A stretch of 64,000 nucleotides of DNA from Luidia sarsii (lineage: Eukaryota; Echinodermata; Asteroidea; Paxillosida; Luidiidae): contig OX465121.1 of NCBI GenBank assembly GCA_949987565.1, positions 1,629,117 through 1,693,116 on the forward strand, written 5' to 3'. The notes beneath the pieces are model-generated. The model ran no database searches, was not told where the DNA came from, and saw nothing but the letters and a program-made list of their open reading frames with translations. Of the stretch, positions 1-12,548 are shown one piece after another. Within the stretch, counting starts at the first letter, position 1. Every line of letters starts with the position of its first letter. A program made the position numbers and the translations under genes.

Positions 1-490
1 GTTACCTCGCCGTGGGAGAAACCAAGCACGGAAAACTTAAAAATCTCACAACGGGAAGGATGATCGCTCTCCGAATAAAAACATCCATTTGAGCCCAAGT
101 TGCCTCGCCGAAAGCACGGAAAACTTGAAAATCTCACAGCGGGAAGGATGATCGCCCTCTGATTAAAAACATCTATTTTAATTTTGAGCCCAAGTTACGT
201 CCCTCGCAGTGGGGAAAAACCGGGAGAGTTTGCATTGGGGAGGACGGTCGATATCGGTTTCCATAAAACGTGTCCAGACTGAACAAAATGCACATCCATG
301 GTGGCTTTACAGATACATGTATGCCTCCATTTGTTTGTTTAAAAAAAATGGGAAGGTTGATCAGGGGAGGATCGCCCTCCTAATACATGTAAAAGAAAAT
401 CAGTTTGAGCCCAAGTAACCTCGTGGGGAAAAAAACCCCAGGAGAGTTTGCAATGGGGACAATGATTGACAGCCCCATTGTTAAAATGTT
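1..490. repeat. Degenerate tandem repeat at left window edge
   Basis: At least four related units begin near 1, 99, 194 and 413. Each opens with a GTTACCTCGCCG-like string, continues through a GGGAAGGATGATCGCCCTCC-like block and ends with a 'GAGCCCAAGT' string. Units vary from about 100 to 220 bases because of internal insertions. The array probably continues to the left of the window. No coding potential is evident. Confidence 0.7.
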
Positions 491-659
491 ATACAATGTA
501 AGGTCAGCTTCTGTTTGATGACTTAAAAACCCATACTGGCAGGACATCCTTGTACCTTGTATAATGTGCACCCCCAACTTTTGATCTCTACTGCAGTGAA
601 AAAAAGTGTGCATTATACCCAGGATTTTACGTTTTTTTTACCGTGTTCTTAGCTCTATG

Positions 660-2110
660 GTTTCAGGCAGTCATAGTCATACAGTGTGTGTACATTTACA
701 TGTACCGGTAGTAGTACATGTAGTACACTTCTGCCTACGCACCGCATATCATCAAGATACACACGCAATATTTTCCCGACGATATACATGTGAAGTGGAA
801 CCTGAAATTTCGGATATCGAACAAGCTTATGTACGAACTCAATGTATGTAGATTAACGTAGAGTCTCAGTGTGTTTGTACTGTTTGTACATTGTACACAT
901 GTATACAGTACAGTACGTGTTTGTACAGTACGTGTTTGTAATTGTAACAAGATTGCATTCCACATTGTGGAGTTTATTCTGGATGCAGCATTCTGGATGC
1001 AGTACATGTGTATACATAGTACACGTATGTACATGAACATGTACATGTACAACACATGTACATGTAGGTAATGTACCAGTGGTCATGTACCAATACTGTA
1101 CTTTGCCAACATGTACATTGTACACAGCGTGGACTGCATGCAGGGTATGAACATGTACACAGTACTACAGGTAATACATACATGTACATGTCATGTACTT
1201 GTACTTGTACCGTATACAGTATCAGTATGTACTGTACAATGAACAGATAATACATGTACACGTACATGGGTACATGTACATGTACACTGTACATTTGTAC
1301 TGTACTACATGTACCTCTGTACATGTACAGTACTACATGTACCTCTGTACATGTACTACAGTGTACATGTACCTCTGTACATGTACATGTACATGATGTA
1401 CCTGCCCATGCCCATGCACATGCAGTGAGTAGAGTACACCATACATGTACATGTATGTACAGTGTACATGTACATACTGTACAGTTGTACCATGGAGCTA
1501 TAGCTCCATGGTTGTACGTACATGTACACAGAACTAATCAATCTGCATGTGTGCAGCATGCACAGGTAGTGTGATCAATATTGGCTTAGCATGGACCTTT
1601 GATTCAATTGTTTGGCCTAGCCTATAGTGAAGAGCAGTAGCAGTACTGCACAGTACATTCAATGTTCCCTCTGTTATGTTAATCAAATGATTTCCCAAAG
1701 AGGAAGTCTTACAAAAATATACTAACATGTACATGTACATGTATCAAAGAACAAGGTGTTTACATACACATGTACATATAGAATTACAATGTACTGTACA
1801 TGTACAAGTGTAGTTCTGTGAAAAATTAATAACATTAGAGTAAGTACACGTAGTACAGGTGTACATAAGTTACACACATGTACATGTATGTACATAGTTG
1901 TTTCACATGGAAAGGTTTATTCAGAACACACGGACACGTACATTTGTATACATGTACAGTACATGTACGTGCATGCCCAGGGCAAGTTACATGTACTCTT
2001 GCTGGTATTTTAGTGAGAAATAAACCTGCAATTACACATGTATACATGTACATGTACATGTACATGTACATGTATGTGCATGTGCACATGTCATGTATGT
2101 AAATCTAAAG
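660..2110. repeat. ACATGT/TACATG simple-sequence tract
   Basis: The stretch is dominated by the self-complementary word ACATGT and its overlaps (TACATGTACATG), densest at 1015-1545 and 2040-2090. It reads as Tyr-Met-Tyr-Met or His-Val-His-Val in several frames on both strands, so the open frames here are artefacts of a dinucleotide-like repeat. A 24-base perfect palindrome with ACCATGGAGCTA arms lies at 1490-1513. I see no gene in this stretch. Confidence 0.85.
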
Positions 2111-2457
2111 CTACATACTGTACGCCTACTGGCCTACATGTATCTCATTTAAAGTACAGTGGGATACGTACATGTACTGTGGTCGATTTCACCAAACCCT
2201 TCGCAACTTAAGAATCATCGTAGGAGTTACGAACGATTGCAGCATTGCGATGTGTCTTAAAATCCGCAGCCGCGATGAATCGCAAGTCAATGTTTATGAA
2301 AATAACATTTTGTGAACGACTTTTTTATGTCTCAAGTAAGGTGCCACTTAAACAGCCGTCAAAAACAAAATGGCTGAAAAACAATACATGGGAGAAAGAG
2401 AAGACGTCCTCTGCTCATTGACATTGCATTGTTAAGGTAAATTCTAATTCTAATTTG

Positions 2458-3354
2458 TCAGCAGTACAGTACATGTAGCTTGTGTACATGTACATTGCTG
2501 CATCCCATGCATTTAATACACGTGCGTAGTGCGTACTACGGGATACCAGTGCAATGCAGAGATCGGGAAAGATCGTGGACGTCCGAGGGAAGGATCGAGA
2601 AATGAGATCGCACGTGCGTTGCAGACGTACATAGCTGAAAGTAGCGTGTATTTGGGCCCAAAATCCCGGCAGCCACGTATTTTATTTCGTTGAAAAACAA
2701 ACCGGAAGTACATTATGTACATGTACATCGGAAATAGGCCTCCGTTGCGGTATACGTTCTAGGTTTGTCTGAATGTATGGCTGAATACGCGGCATCCTCC
2801 GTTTTTGGGCCCAATACGCGGCTGTTTTTTTGGGCCCAATACAGTGGACGGAAAGTGGACAATGACGTATTTTCTTTTCATTGAAACTATCTGGTTCTCC
2901 AACTTCCGTGTGCATAGCCAATAGGAAACCACTGCAGCCACTGTGCAGCGAATTCATAAATATTCATTATTTCTTGCAGTAAAAATGCACGCACTGCCGA
3001 TCAATGACGTCATGAATAAACAATGAGAAATCGCTTTTTTATGATTTTTTTACAAAATTACGACTGTAACACACAATAGGCCTATCGGCACAAAAATTAT
3101 TTTGATGTGTATAATCTTATATATACGGTATATGAAATCCATTAAATATGAAATTTTATTGACATAAAAACTAATTTCACAAGTTCACAACCATGGCGGT
3201 TTGACATGCCCCATTCGTTTATTAACTAAACAATTATAACATTGTCAATACTGATTTTTGACTAAATCGGGGTCTCTGTCACGACAATGTCGACAATCGG
3301 CATAAAATTATCGCGACATGTCGACATGAAAACATTTTCACGACAATAGCCTTA
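2458..3354 (-). mobile_element. Truncated hAT-like element, inverted copy of the 48.07-49.30 kb element
   Basis: Roughly 2458-3354 matches 48066-48950 in opposite orientation, including the 'GGGCCCAATACGCGG' blocks, the TCATGAATAAACAATGAG stretch and the CGACATGTCGAC motifs. The right end reads CGACAATAGCCTTA, matching the TAAGGCTGTTGTCG terminus of the other copy with one substitution. The opposite terminus is not recognisable, so this copy is probably truncated. No transposase frame is visible. Confidence 0.7.
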
Positions 3355-3454
3355 GTATCTAGACGAAAATTTCTTAATTTTTTGAACTCCATTTTTTTTT
3401 TGAGAACAAAATTTAACAATTCATGAACTTGCGTGGTCCGCCATAGAGTTGTGT

Positions 3455-5860
3455 GATAATGATGCTTTGCGAATGTCGAAAAGGTTTATTGGAAAATACC
3501 GTTTCTTATAAAACGGTATTGTCGGTAGGTCTCACTGTCTGCGGTCCCGAAACAATCAATTCTCGAAGCAAAGCTCGTCTTTCTTCTTCTTCAAACATGA
3601 GCGTTAATGCCATTTCGACAACTTGCCACGACTTACTGAGTCGTTAAAAGTTGTGATGCATTGCGCTTCGTTGCCATGGGATTTGCAAAGTATTTAATGT
3701 ACATGAAATCGTTCATACATGTAAACCGCGCAACGATCGATAATGCGAGGGATAATGCGTTGCAAGTCGATTTGTGATGCATTGCAGCGCTTCGTGAAAT
3801 AAACCACTGGTATTTAATATGCACCACATACATGTACAGTGTATGTGTAAATTGTGTGCATAGGTACCGTGTTTATACATGTATGTAGGTACCGTATACA
3901 AAAAACTGTTCTAATTTGATCAAATCTTGGGGATAATGCAAGAATTGGAAATTTACAAGTACATGTATATTGTAAGCTCCTTTCTTCATTTAACATTTCT
4001 TGAAGACATGTGCCCATTTGTCTAAATACATTATATAAAATTGTTATAGAATTTCATTTAAAAATGTTATACATGTACAGTACATGTACATACACATGTG
4101 TATACACGTACTTGTAAGTTCATTTTGAAGTATAATTTTTTTCTTCCCAGCAAAATGTAAAAGATACATGTACAACTGTAGCTTAGAAAAAAATAAAATT
4201 TGTATACTTGTAAATGTACATTACATATTCATTGCACAGTACACTATAGACAGGGCCATGAAAAGATCCGCTGAATCTGAATGTGCTGTACATGCATCGT
4301 GAATTTTATCGTGAAGTTTTTGGAGTGAAAAAAATCACGCTAATATAAACAGGCATACATGTACATGTGTGTCAGCATGATGTCCTCTGGTGGACTTTTC
4401 AGATCAAAGATTTGTTTTCTGGTTAATTCAGTGTACTGGTACAGTATATCATTATTTTGGTGTTCAATTGTGCTTAAGAATAGAGCATCATAAATGTTTA
4501 CCCAGTAGTACATGTACATGTACCGGTACATCATTTACATGTACATGTACATGCCAGTATGGTGTACAAACAGTACAATGTACGGTACATGTACACAGGA
4601 TGTCTGAAAATGTCTCTGAAAGACAGCTAGATGCCCCTCAAGCTACAGTAAAAGCATAGACTTAAGGATTTATTTTGCACCTGTACAGTACACACATGTA
4701 TTGACAAAGGACAAAGTTCTGTGTGGATAAGCAATGTCCTGTTTTGAAATCGATCACTATCAACTCTTTTGTCTGCTTGTATCTGCAGGGTCACGTAAGC
4801 CACGTAAGAGCCCCATTGGTAGACCACAAAGCCATTGTTCACTGATGTAACCAGCACCCATCACATGCACTGCCACAGAGGATCAGCATCCTGGACTTCA
4901 TTGGCTTTCAAAAGCAGCCTATCGAGACAGGTTTTTCAAATAAATGCCCATATAAGCATCAGATATCTGATGCCCAACTTCTGAATACAAGTTTTGGATT
5001 TCTGTTTGTGTGCCAGGACAGTTTCAAGAATGAACCCATCATACTTTGAAAAGTTACTTCAAGTTATCATTAAGATCTTGGACTAGCATTTCCCTGAGCT
5101 ACTCTTCTCCAAAACGCCCTTCCCCACATTGGATAACATTTTATCAAGATTCTCCTAGAAAGCTACTTGTAGGTAGAGTGTGCCTCCAATTCAGGTGAGT
5201 AAAATTATTGTACCTGCATGTATAGTGTACATACAGTACATTGAGTAATGTTAATTAGAATAATTATTTCAAACAAATTGAACAAATGTGAACAAATTGG
5301 ACAAACTGGCAAAGAAAACATTGACAGGACCAGGATCAGAATAATTACGGTATTTGTCAAGTGTTACGGCTCGCTAGTGGAAGGTGTGACATTGTACATG
5401 TACACAGTAGTACATGGGCAGTAGACACAGACAATACATATTGACTGTACATGTACCGTATACAAAACGACTACAATAAATGACTTAAAGCTCCTACACA
5501 CCATTTGCACAAATCCAAATTTCGTCCTGATGAATTTTGTTCAAGTAACCTACATGTACATGTACTCTAGTGGAAGTACATGTACATTTGTAAATACCGG
5601 TACCAGTATCAGACATGCTGTGGGCTTTTAGTGCTAGTGAATGCTGCCATTTTAATTTTCAACAGTCGTTTTAAAATAACTTTTGGGAAAAAAAACATGC
5701 TTACCAGCCTTACACAGTATTTGCACAAATCCAACATGGTCCATTCCCAATTACCGACGACTGTTTCGAGATTTACTCGCAATTTTCCGGTTTAAACCTA
5801 TTGAAAATTAAACTAAAAGGGATACATACATAAATGTTGCAAACTGCTTACTGACTAAAA
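3455..5860. other. Gene-free stretch with scattered ACATGT clusters
   Basis: I see no supported gene. There are short ACATGT clusters near 4070-4110, 4500-4600 and 5395-5460. A region near 4788-5193 has an acceptor-like 'TATCTGCAG' and a donor-like CAATTCAGGTGAGT, but all three plus-strand frames carry stops, so at most it could be a non-coding exon. Confidence 0.5.
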
Positions 5861-5985
5861 TTTCCAAAATGCAAATCTCAAAATTTTGTGGGCCTGACGT
5901 TTCGATCCTAGCATTTCCTTTCTCAAAGGCAGAGAAAGGTCCTACTAGGATGGAGACGTCAGTCCCACTAAATTCAACTTGAGGT
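5820..5985. repeat. Head-to-head Penelope-type terminal motifs
   Basis: A minus-orientation GACGTTTCGATCCTAGCA block near 5896-5914 is followed directly by a plus-orientation GAGAAAGGTCCTACTAGGAT block near 5930-5950, forming an imperfect palindrome bounded by GTGGGC and GTCCCAC. The flanking string TTGCAAACTGCTTACTGACT recurs at 61105-61125. The same motif follows a GIY-YIG reading frame at 29.5 kb, so I infer a terminal piece of a Penelope-like retroelement. Confidence 0.6.
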
Positions 5986-6454
5986 GCATTCTACGATCCT
6001 CGAAGCTGATACAGTGTGATGAAAAAAATTGCCAGTTTTTCACCATTTTTTCGTGAGATGGTTGACGTATTGAGCTGAAACTTTCACAGGTGTGTTATAT
6101 ATGATGAATATGCTGGATAAGACAAAGTACACGTATGGACAAGTTTCTAAGACCTTTACCAATGTTATGTAGGGGCTTTAACTGATCTAGAGTATTTAAT
6201 TGCTGGGGCACTGCTGAGAGAAAGCTTTTGATTGACTGCAAAATTGCAACATGTACAGTAGTTCCCTGTTACATGTACTTGTATACATGTACATGTATGT
6301 AGCTCTTCATTTGTGGCTGATTAGTGAAGAACCTTTATGTACGGGTACAATGTACACTTATGTGTACATGTATAGTACACGTACATGTCAATGGATGGTG
6401 TTGTCCAGTCTCCAGAGAAGAGTAATTACTGAAAATGTATGGGCCTTTTTTGTG

Positions 6455-6700
6455 AGACTTTGAAATACGAACAGATACGGTAAGTCTCAATGTAGGGTGT
6501 AAAGTGTGGGTGCATGGTGTTGGAAAATACAGAAGCTTCATTTTAAATTTACACTGTATGTTACCATGGAATTCCTCCATGATGTTAGATCATGTTACAC
6601 AGCGTTGGGATTGTAAAACGGTGAAATGGCCACTAACTGGTACGGATAGCTAAATGTATGCATACACGCTTTCGTTCACATGCAAAACTTCTCTCATGTA
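6455..6700 (+). repeat. Dispersed repeat, direct copy near 45.0 kb
   Basis: This segment shares an ordered set of blocks with 44970-45170: ACTTTGAAATAYGAA, a 'CATGGTGT' block, 'TTGGGATTG' and CTAACTGGTACGGATAGCTA. The two copies are in the same orientation and differ by small insertions. The element class is unknown. Confidence 0.6.
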
Positions 6701-6719
6701 AATCCCCAGATGGCACATG

Positions 6720-8925
6720 TGCACTGTAACTACAGTTAAAGGTCTACAGACATAGGATTTGAAAAAGAGCTAAAAACTCTCCTTAGGTATTGCTCACAAT
6801 ATAATCATTCAGGATTGATTTTTGAAATTTTTGTTAGCGCCTAATTTCGCCCGAGCGAGGAGATCGAAATGCTAAGACGATAAAGTGCGCTACTGCGCAT
6901 GTGACAGTGCGGTATTTAAGGCTGATAGACAATAGAGATAATGCAGGGCCAGTGCAAAGGGCACGACCTCAAGGCTGACCACAATTTCTGTTTGTGGTAT
7001 ACATGTAGTACGTTCGTCTCCAAAGTGGGGGGCACAATTTTCGGACCAAAATATACATGTGTAGTTTTTTTTAATCTAAATTAATAATTTTTGGTCTAAA
7101 AAATGATAGACACTTTGGGTTTTATAACAATACCGATTTATTTAACCCCAAGTTAAATTTGTTTTCTGTATTCCTTTAAAGGAATAAAGCCATGCTAATT
7201 GCTACGCCCCCATGGTTTGAGCTCTTGTTTACCCTGGTCTGTCACAGGTTTTCAGGCGGATTTTTTTTTTACATTTTAGTATACAGTAGGGTCATTCACA
7301 GTGACACAAAAATGCACGCTTTTTTGCTCTTGTTCATACAGCTAAAATCACAACCCAAACAATCCTAACATGCCTAAAGTGATTTTGGATAACATAGTGG
7401 TCAAACTGTGCATGTGTCCTTCCTGGTTGGGGGTGGGGGGGCTCATACAGGGAGACATCAAAAGGCTCTGCAGTCTGCACTTCCTGTTAGTTGCAATACA
7501 CCCAGTACATTGTGGGATTAAACAAAATAAATTGTTTTAAACAAAATAAATTGTTTACATAGTGCATTAAAATCCAATTTTTTATGTCAGTGTTAATTTT
7601 TGATTAACATGAGCAGGACATTTGTACATGTACGGTGTGTTACCGTATGTATCCTATTTCATTTTGAGATCATTTGGTCTGTACATATGTACATACCTGT
7701 ACTCATGTACAATTCAAAGTTACATGTACTGGTACAAACAAAACTGCACACACGCGGTACATGTACATGTACATATGTACATGTACATGTACAGTACCAG
7801 TACATGTACATGATTTACTACAGTATGCATACATGTACATGTACATGTGCTGCATGGTATTACTCCATGGTATAACTCAATGTGGACAAGTGCATAAAAT
7901 AATGTGCTGTACTCTGCATGCATTATGCATACTCATTACTGTATGTATTCTTGTAGCTTGCATGTACGGGAATAGCGCCTATTTTATTTAATATTTTTGG
8001 AGGGAAAAATTTAATAAGCAATGAATTTATCTCATATTTAGGAGGGTTAAAGTTCAGTCTGGTAGTACAGATGTAGGGTACAGTAGCAAATGTTATCAGA
8101 ATGGTACCGTACAGTGTGTACATATGTATTTTAGGGTCAAAATCTAGCTGAAACCAGTCTGTGCTGGAACCTTAGCTGTAGTGTAAGTACAGTAAGTGAT
8201 CTGTTTATTTGGCAGTTGTAGGCTAGCTTGTGTACTGTACATATACTTGTATGTACAGTGTACTGTATTCAAAAGCTACAGGACTGTGTATGTTATCAAC
8301 TTATGTGGATACTGTATGCACAATAATGATGTACGTATACATGTATGTTACATTTTTATATACTGTACATGTACACGGTACTGTACAATGTAAGTCACGT
8401 AAAAGACAAATCTTGTTCCTGCTCAAATGATTTTGAATGTATTGTGTGTAAATGTTTAAAATCATTTATTATTTGAATCTCATGGGAGTTTACTTATAGA
8501 CTGTACAAATGTACGTTTACTGTACCTCTACTTGTACTTGTTACTGTACCACTAAATTATGCAACTTACAGTACATGTACCGGTACATGTATACGCATAC
8601 TACATGTACTGTATGTACAATGCATGTGTACTGGTACACTACCATTAAATTCCAGTCCTTTGGGCCCTGCTCAGTAGTAAGGTTAAGATTTTTGGCACAG
8701 TTAGTACATGTAGCAAGGCAATTTTCACATCCTCCATGTACGTATGTACATGTACCTGTACATTGTATATTATTAGGCTGAACTCTCCTTTAGCAATACA
8801 ATTGGATTGAAACATCGGGCCCACTAAATTTTGAGATATTTCTAAAGAAGTGCAGTAGTTTGAGCATCAGTGATCAGTCACATCTGTAGGAAAAGGTGGA
8901 ACAAAGTAGACAAGGAGGGACATGG
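6720..8925. other. Gene-free stretch
   Basis: No supported gene. ACATGT-rich simple sequence lies at 7620-7850 and 8505-8770. Open frames here read as Thr-Cys-Thr-Cys or Tyr-Met-Tyr-Met repeats and are not coding. Confidence 0.5.
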
Positions 8926-8926
8926 A

Positions 8927-9110
8927 ATGGATTTCACAAAGCCTTACGATACATCATAACTCAATTTATTAATGGAGAGTGTTAATCCCAACATGTACAT
9001 GTATAAACATGTAAGTTTTGATTGGCCATTTCATTTCTGTGCAACGCTCATCGCCTTGCGACTGATTGTACAATGTGAGTTACATGTACGATGAGTTTGG
9101 TGAAATCGAC
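8927..9110. mobile_element. Small inverted-repeat element (MITE-like)
   Basis: The left end ATGGATTTCACAAAG and the right end TTTGGTGAAATCGAC are imperfect inverted repeats about 180 bases apart. A matching GTCGATTTCACCAAAC end occurs at 2182-2197. I could not define a target duplication. Confidence 0.4.
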
Positions 9111-9481
9111 TGCTGACCATACAAAGAACAATACACTTAGTTCTCTATTACAGTTGGAATTCTTTCACTGAGTTCATGGGGTTGACTCTGAGCTTGTGCA
9201 GCTGGATATCAAGTGTTGTTTGCATACATGTACAGGTACATGTACATGTACACTGTACATGTACTGGGGGTATGGTACCACCATGCAACAAAAATGAAAC
9301 AATTCAAGCAAAAATAAACACAAGAAAAGTTTAAAAAAATACATGTACATGTATCAGTCAGAAGAAAATTACTGAAAATAGGCCGTTTCAGATCTTGAGC
9401 ACTAAAATCGTGCAGTTACTTGTGCAGTGTGCATGTACACTGTACTTGGGTATCTTCATAGCTGATATTATTATCTATTAA

Positions 9482-9690
9482 AGTTCAACTGCAATGCATT
9501 TTGGAATTCGTTTTTATTATTATGGTGTCAGTAAAATACATCCATGCATTTTTTCCGAATTTTAAACTATGGGAAAGAGTGTAAATTGTTTTATTTAAGT
9601 TTGGAAGGGGGAGCAGCCACGCCCCCGTGGAGGGCGTCCTTGGTGACGTCAGCGGATGAAGACTCGGTCCATTACCCTTGTTGGGGAACT
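9482..9690 (+). repeat. Dispersed repeat, copy at 58.27 kb
   Basis: It opens with TCAACTGCAATGCATTTTG and shares ordered blocks with 58267-58456, including 'CATGCATTTTTTCCGAAT', a GGAGCAGCCACGCCCCCG-like GC block, 'GACGTCA' and 'CCATTACCCTTGTT'. The copies are in the same orientation. No open frame is shared between the copies, so it looks non-coding. Confidence 0.65.
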
Positions 9691-10475
9691 AGTGTATTGT
9701 ACGTTCGTATACATTGTACCAACAGTCAGTGCACGTTTTTCAAGAGAACCGTTTTCGGGAGTAAATATCGACAAACCCGTTGACATGCCACCCAGATTCG
9801 TTGTTGAAGATTGCAGCAGTGGAATAAACATGTATTTATTCCCTGACGATCCTAGAATAAGCCGCATTTGGACGTCAAAAATCATGCTGACACGACCGAA
9901 CATTTTCTAATGTACATGTATAGGCCTAGGGCCTACAGTGCATTTAAAAACACATGTTGTGTACATGTTCAAAACATGAACATGGACAGTATGCACGTGT
10001 AATATAGTCATTAGTCTGATATGGCACTCAAATTGCACGCAATGTCACCAGTACTGCATAATATTCTCAAGAATGGTGAATTTTGTTTTTGAAGACTGCT
10101 TGTGATTGTATGTTAATTTCATGACAAATAGTCCAGAGTCAAACGAGGTCATAGATAAGAAAGGCAGGGTCAGATACAGTACTTTTTAGATTTACATGTA
10201 GTTTTGAACTTTGTGCAGGGAGGTACTTTAAAGGAAATCACTGAAACACTGTAAGTGTAACACATACATGTACGTGTACAATATCAGTGTGAACATACAT
10301 GTATGTTCAATTTAATATCCTTTTTTATAGAAGTAATGTGTGTACCGGTACATGTCGTACATTTAATTCTGATTGCTGTGTTTAAATGTGGAAAGTTTGC
10401 GATGTCACTGTGTTAGTAATCTCTTTCATGAAGGAGTACATGGCTCTGAGAAAAGCCTGTAACTCAACATTCCAG

Positions 10476-10828
10476 GGTTTATACTCTGCCTGTCATCAAG
10501 TCAGCCAACTCAGACCTCCCAGATTTTGATGTCACCATGCAAATTGAATATATTAATAGGCCTATATTTCTTACATCTTTCCCTTTGCCTGAAGCTTGTT
10601 ACCTTTCCTTCCTTGAGCAACTGCTATCGACCAATCACCATCGGAGAATCATGTCTACCATACCAGGAGGATGCTTTGTTGCTCCTGACAGCCTCCGCCG
10701 TCTCAAACAACATAGCCGTGAGGCCAATACTACCAAAAACCAGCAGACCCTACTGAAATCACATTCTGACTCTGCCCCTTCGCTGGTACCCCCTGCCCAA
10801 CCAGGAACGCTCCATCAGATGATTACAT
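10476..10828 (+). CDS. Probable internal coding exon of an unidentified gene
   Basis: I do not recognise this protein. After the acceptor-like string ACATTCCAG at 10475 one frame stays open for the whole 353 bases. It contains Met at 10537 and a stretch reading EACYLSFLEQLLSTNHHRR followed by a Ser/Pro-richer end. It stops being open just past a donor ACAT|GTGAGG at 10828. The leftover base T joins phase-correctly with CT at 11301 to give Ser, linking this exon to the next one. Two compatible splice sites plus an open frame longer than the local background support coding status. An upstream exon must exist but I could not find it; alternatively the reading may start at 10537 or 10651. Confidence 0.5.
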
Positions 10829-11300
10829 GTGAGGTTTAGCTTAAGGTTCAGTTGTTGACTATAAATAAGTACAGTACATATATACAGTGTGTATACTATA
10901 ACTACTACCGGTACCCATATATGTACAGGATATTTTGGAGTCTTGACAATTTTTGAGAAATGTTTATGGCAGTCTTTGACATGTATGATTTCTTTGTGAT
11001 TGTAACTTCACATTGTCCTGAAAAGTAACTTGGTGCTCTTGCAGACAATTCTTGACTCGCTACATTACCTTCATCACAAATACCACAGAATCTCATTTTT
11101 GGATTTGGTGATGTTCGATATATATGGAAGTCAACCTAGGGTTGTTCATAATGAAACTAATTATCTACATGTATGTATATCGTGGTTTTGGTATGCGCAA
11201 ATATTCATTTTGGGTTGAATTAAAATAGCACATTTTTTAAATGAACATTTTAAGGGTCCATAGAGAGACATTTAATGATGGATTTCTTGTTGCTTTACAG

Positions 11301-11494
11301 CTGCTCCAATGCGTCTTAGGCTGAGTGAGATATTCCGTCAGTCTCGGAGTGCCTCTTCAACCCCTGTTGCTACACCTCCTTGCACCCCACCTCTCTCCCC
11401 ATTGATACCGCGCTCCCCACCCCACAGTCCTGTGATGATTCCCAAGACTAAGAAAACTCCAAATAAAGATAAACCATTCTCAGAGTCTATTTGA
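11301..11494 (+). CDS. Probable terminal coding exon of the same gene, Ser/Pro-rich tail
   Basis: The acceptor TTGCTTTACAG ends at 11300 after a T-rich tract. The frame continues in phase from the exon at 10476-10828 and ends at TGA 11492-11494. The encoded tail runs from RLRLSEIFRQSR through a dense Pro/Ser/Thr segment (PPCTPPLSPLIPRSPP) to a Lys-rich end. Such tails are usually disordered and contain many Ser/Thr-Pro sites that proline-directed kinases could use; that is inference from composition. The longer antisense open frame at 11338-11769 overlaps this exon and its downstream sequence, and is more likely a shadow. The product is unidentified. Confidence 0.5.
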
Positions 11495-12548
11495 GCAGGT
11501 ATAGTGCACCAAGAAACAGCCTCCCGGCAAATTATGACGTGCATACATGTACCTGTACAACCGTAATTATCGGAATATAAACTGTGGTATATATACATGT
11601 ACGTTGATTTGGCCCATTTAAAAAGATCCTTGAAGAATAACATTGACTTCATTTGTCTATGGGACTCTTCTTTTTGACCCCAAAATGAAATATCAATTGT
11701 TACCTGATGTAATGTATTAATACGAAAGTTAAACCCGCTAGATGTAATAATTTTTGACCAAAGGTCCAAGCTTACATGTATTAGTAGAGGATCGCAAAGA
11801 TGGGACTGAGTGAATTAAATGAAAATAATCATCCAACTTATCGACAACTTGTCAACGGATTGAGAAAAATTAATGCCAAAGCATCAGACGAATGTGCAAT
11901 ACTAGACTTTTACTAGTGCACAGGGCAAAACTAAAAATGATTGAATTGAATTTGCAACTTTACCACATAAGATCCATGGCACTTGCTTCAATATTTTCAT
12001 GCCATTTGACTCCACGGGACACTAGATACGAGGCTTCTTTATAAAGTCTGGCTTTTGCCTCCACTGGTGCATTTGTGACAGAAATGGCTTGATGTTTTGC
12101 TAGTGCTCACCACATGTCTGAAGTTACATGGTCTCTGTCTGGGTTGTGGCCTTGGTATGGCTCTTTCCAACTTAAAAAAAACCAGTGAGTTGTTTTTCAC
12201 AAATTACCTGATGATCTCACAATTGCTGTGCTGTATATAACATTTTGCAGATTTTGTGATTTTTATTATTATTTCAGATCTGAACAAACATTTATACATA
12301 TATTCTCAAGATATAAAACTTATTTTCGGTGAAAATTACCCAAGAAAATTACTCATGATTTTTATGTATTTTTACTTAAGTGGATTTATAAAAATCCAGA
12401 ACATCGTGGAATTAAGTCAGACTTTTGAATTTATTAGACTAAATCTCATTTTGATATAAATTCATTTAATATTTGGCACTCAACTGCATTGCCAGTATAA
12501 TGAAGATGACCAGTGGAGAAAATTACCGGTCAGTTACAATGGTGCTGC
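11495..12548. other. Non-coding stretch downstream of the unidentified gene
   Basis: I see nothing with coding or repeat support here. It may include the 3' untranslated region of the gene ending at 11494, but I could not pick a polyadenylation site with confidence. Confidence 0.4.

Noticed and set aside
974..1574. Several overlapping frames rich in Tyr-Met or Thr-Cys on both strands
   Set aside because: They are translations of ACATGT simple sequence. The same pattern appears in all frames.
4788..5193. Exon-like segment with a good acceptor and donor
   Set aside because: Stops in every plus-strand frame and no homology I can recognise. It could be a non-coding exon but support is too weak to list.
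11338..11769. 143-codon minus-strand open frame
   Set aside because: It is largely antisense to the probable terminal exon at 11301-11494, which has a splice acceptor and phase-matched partner; no domain is visible.
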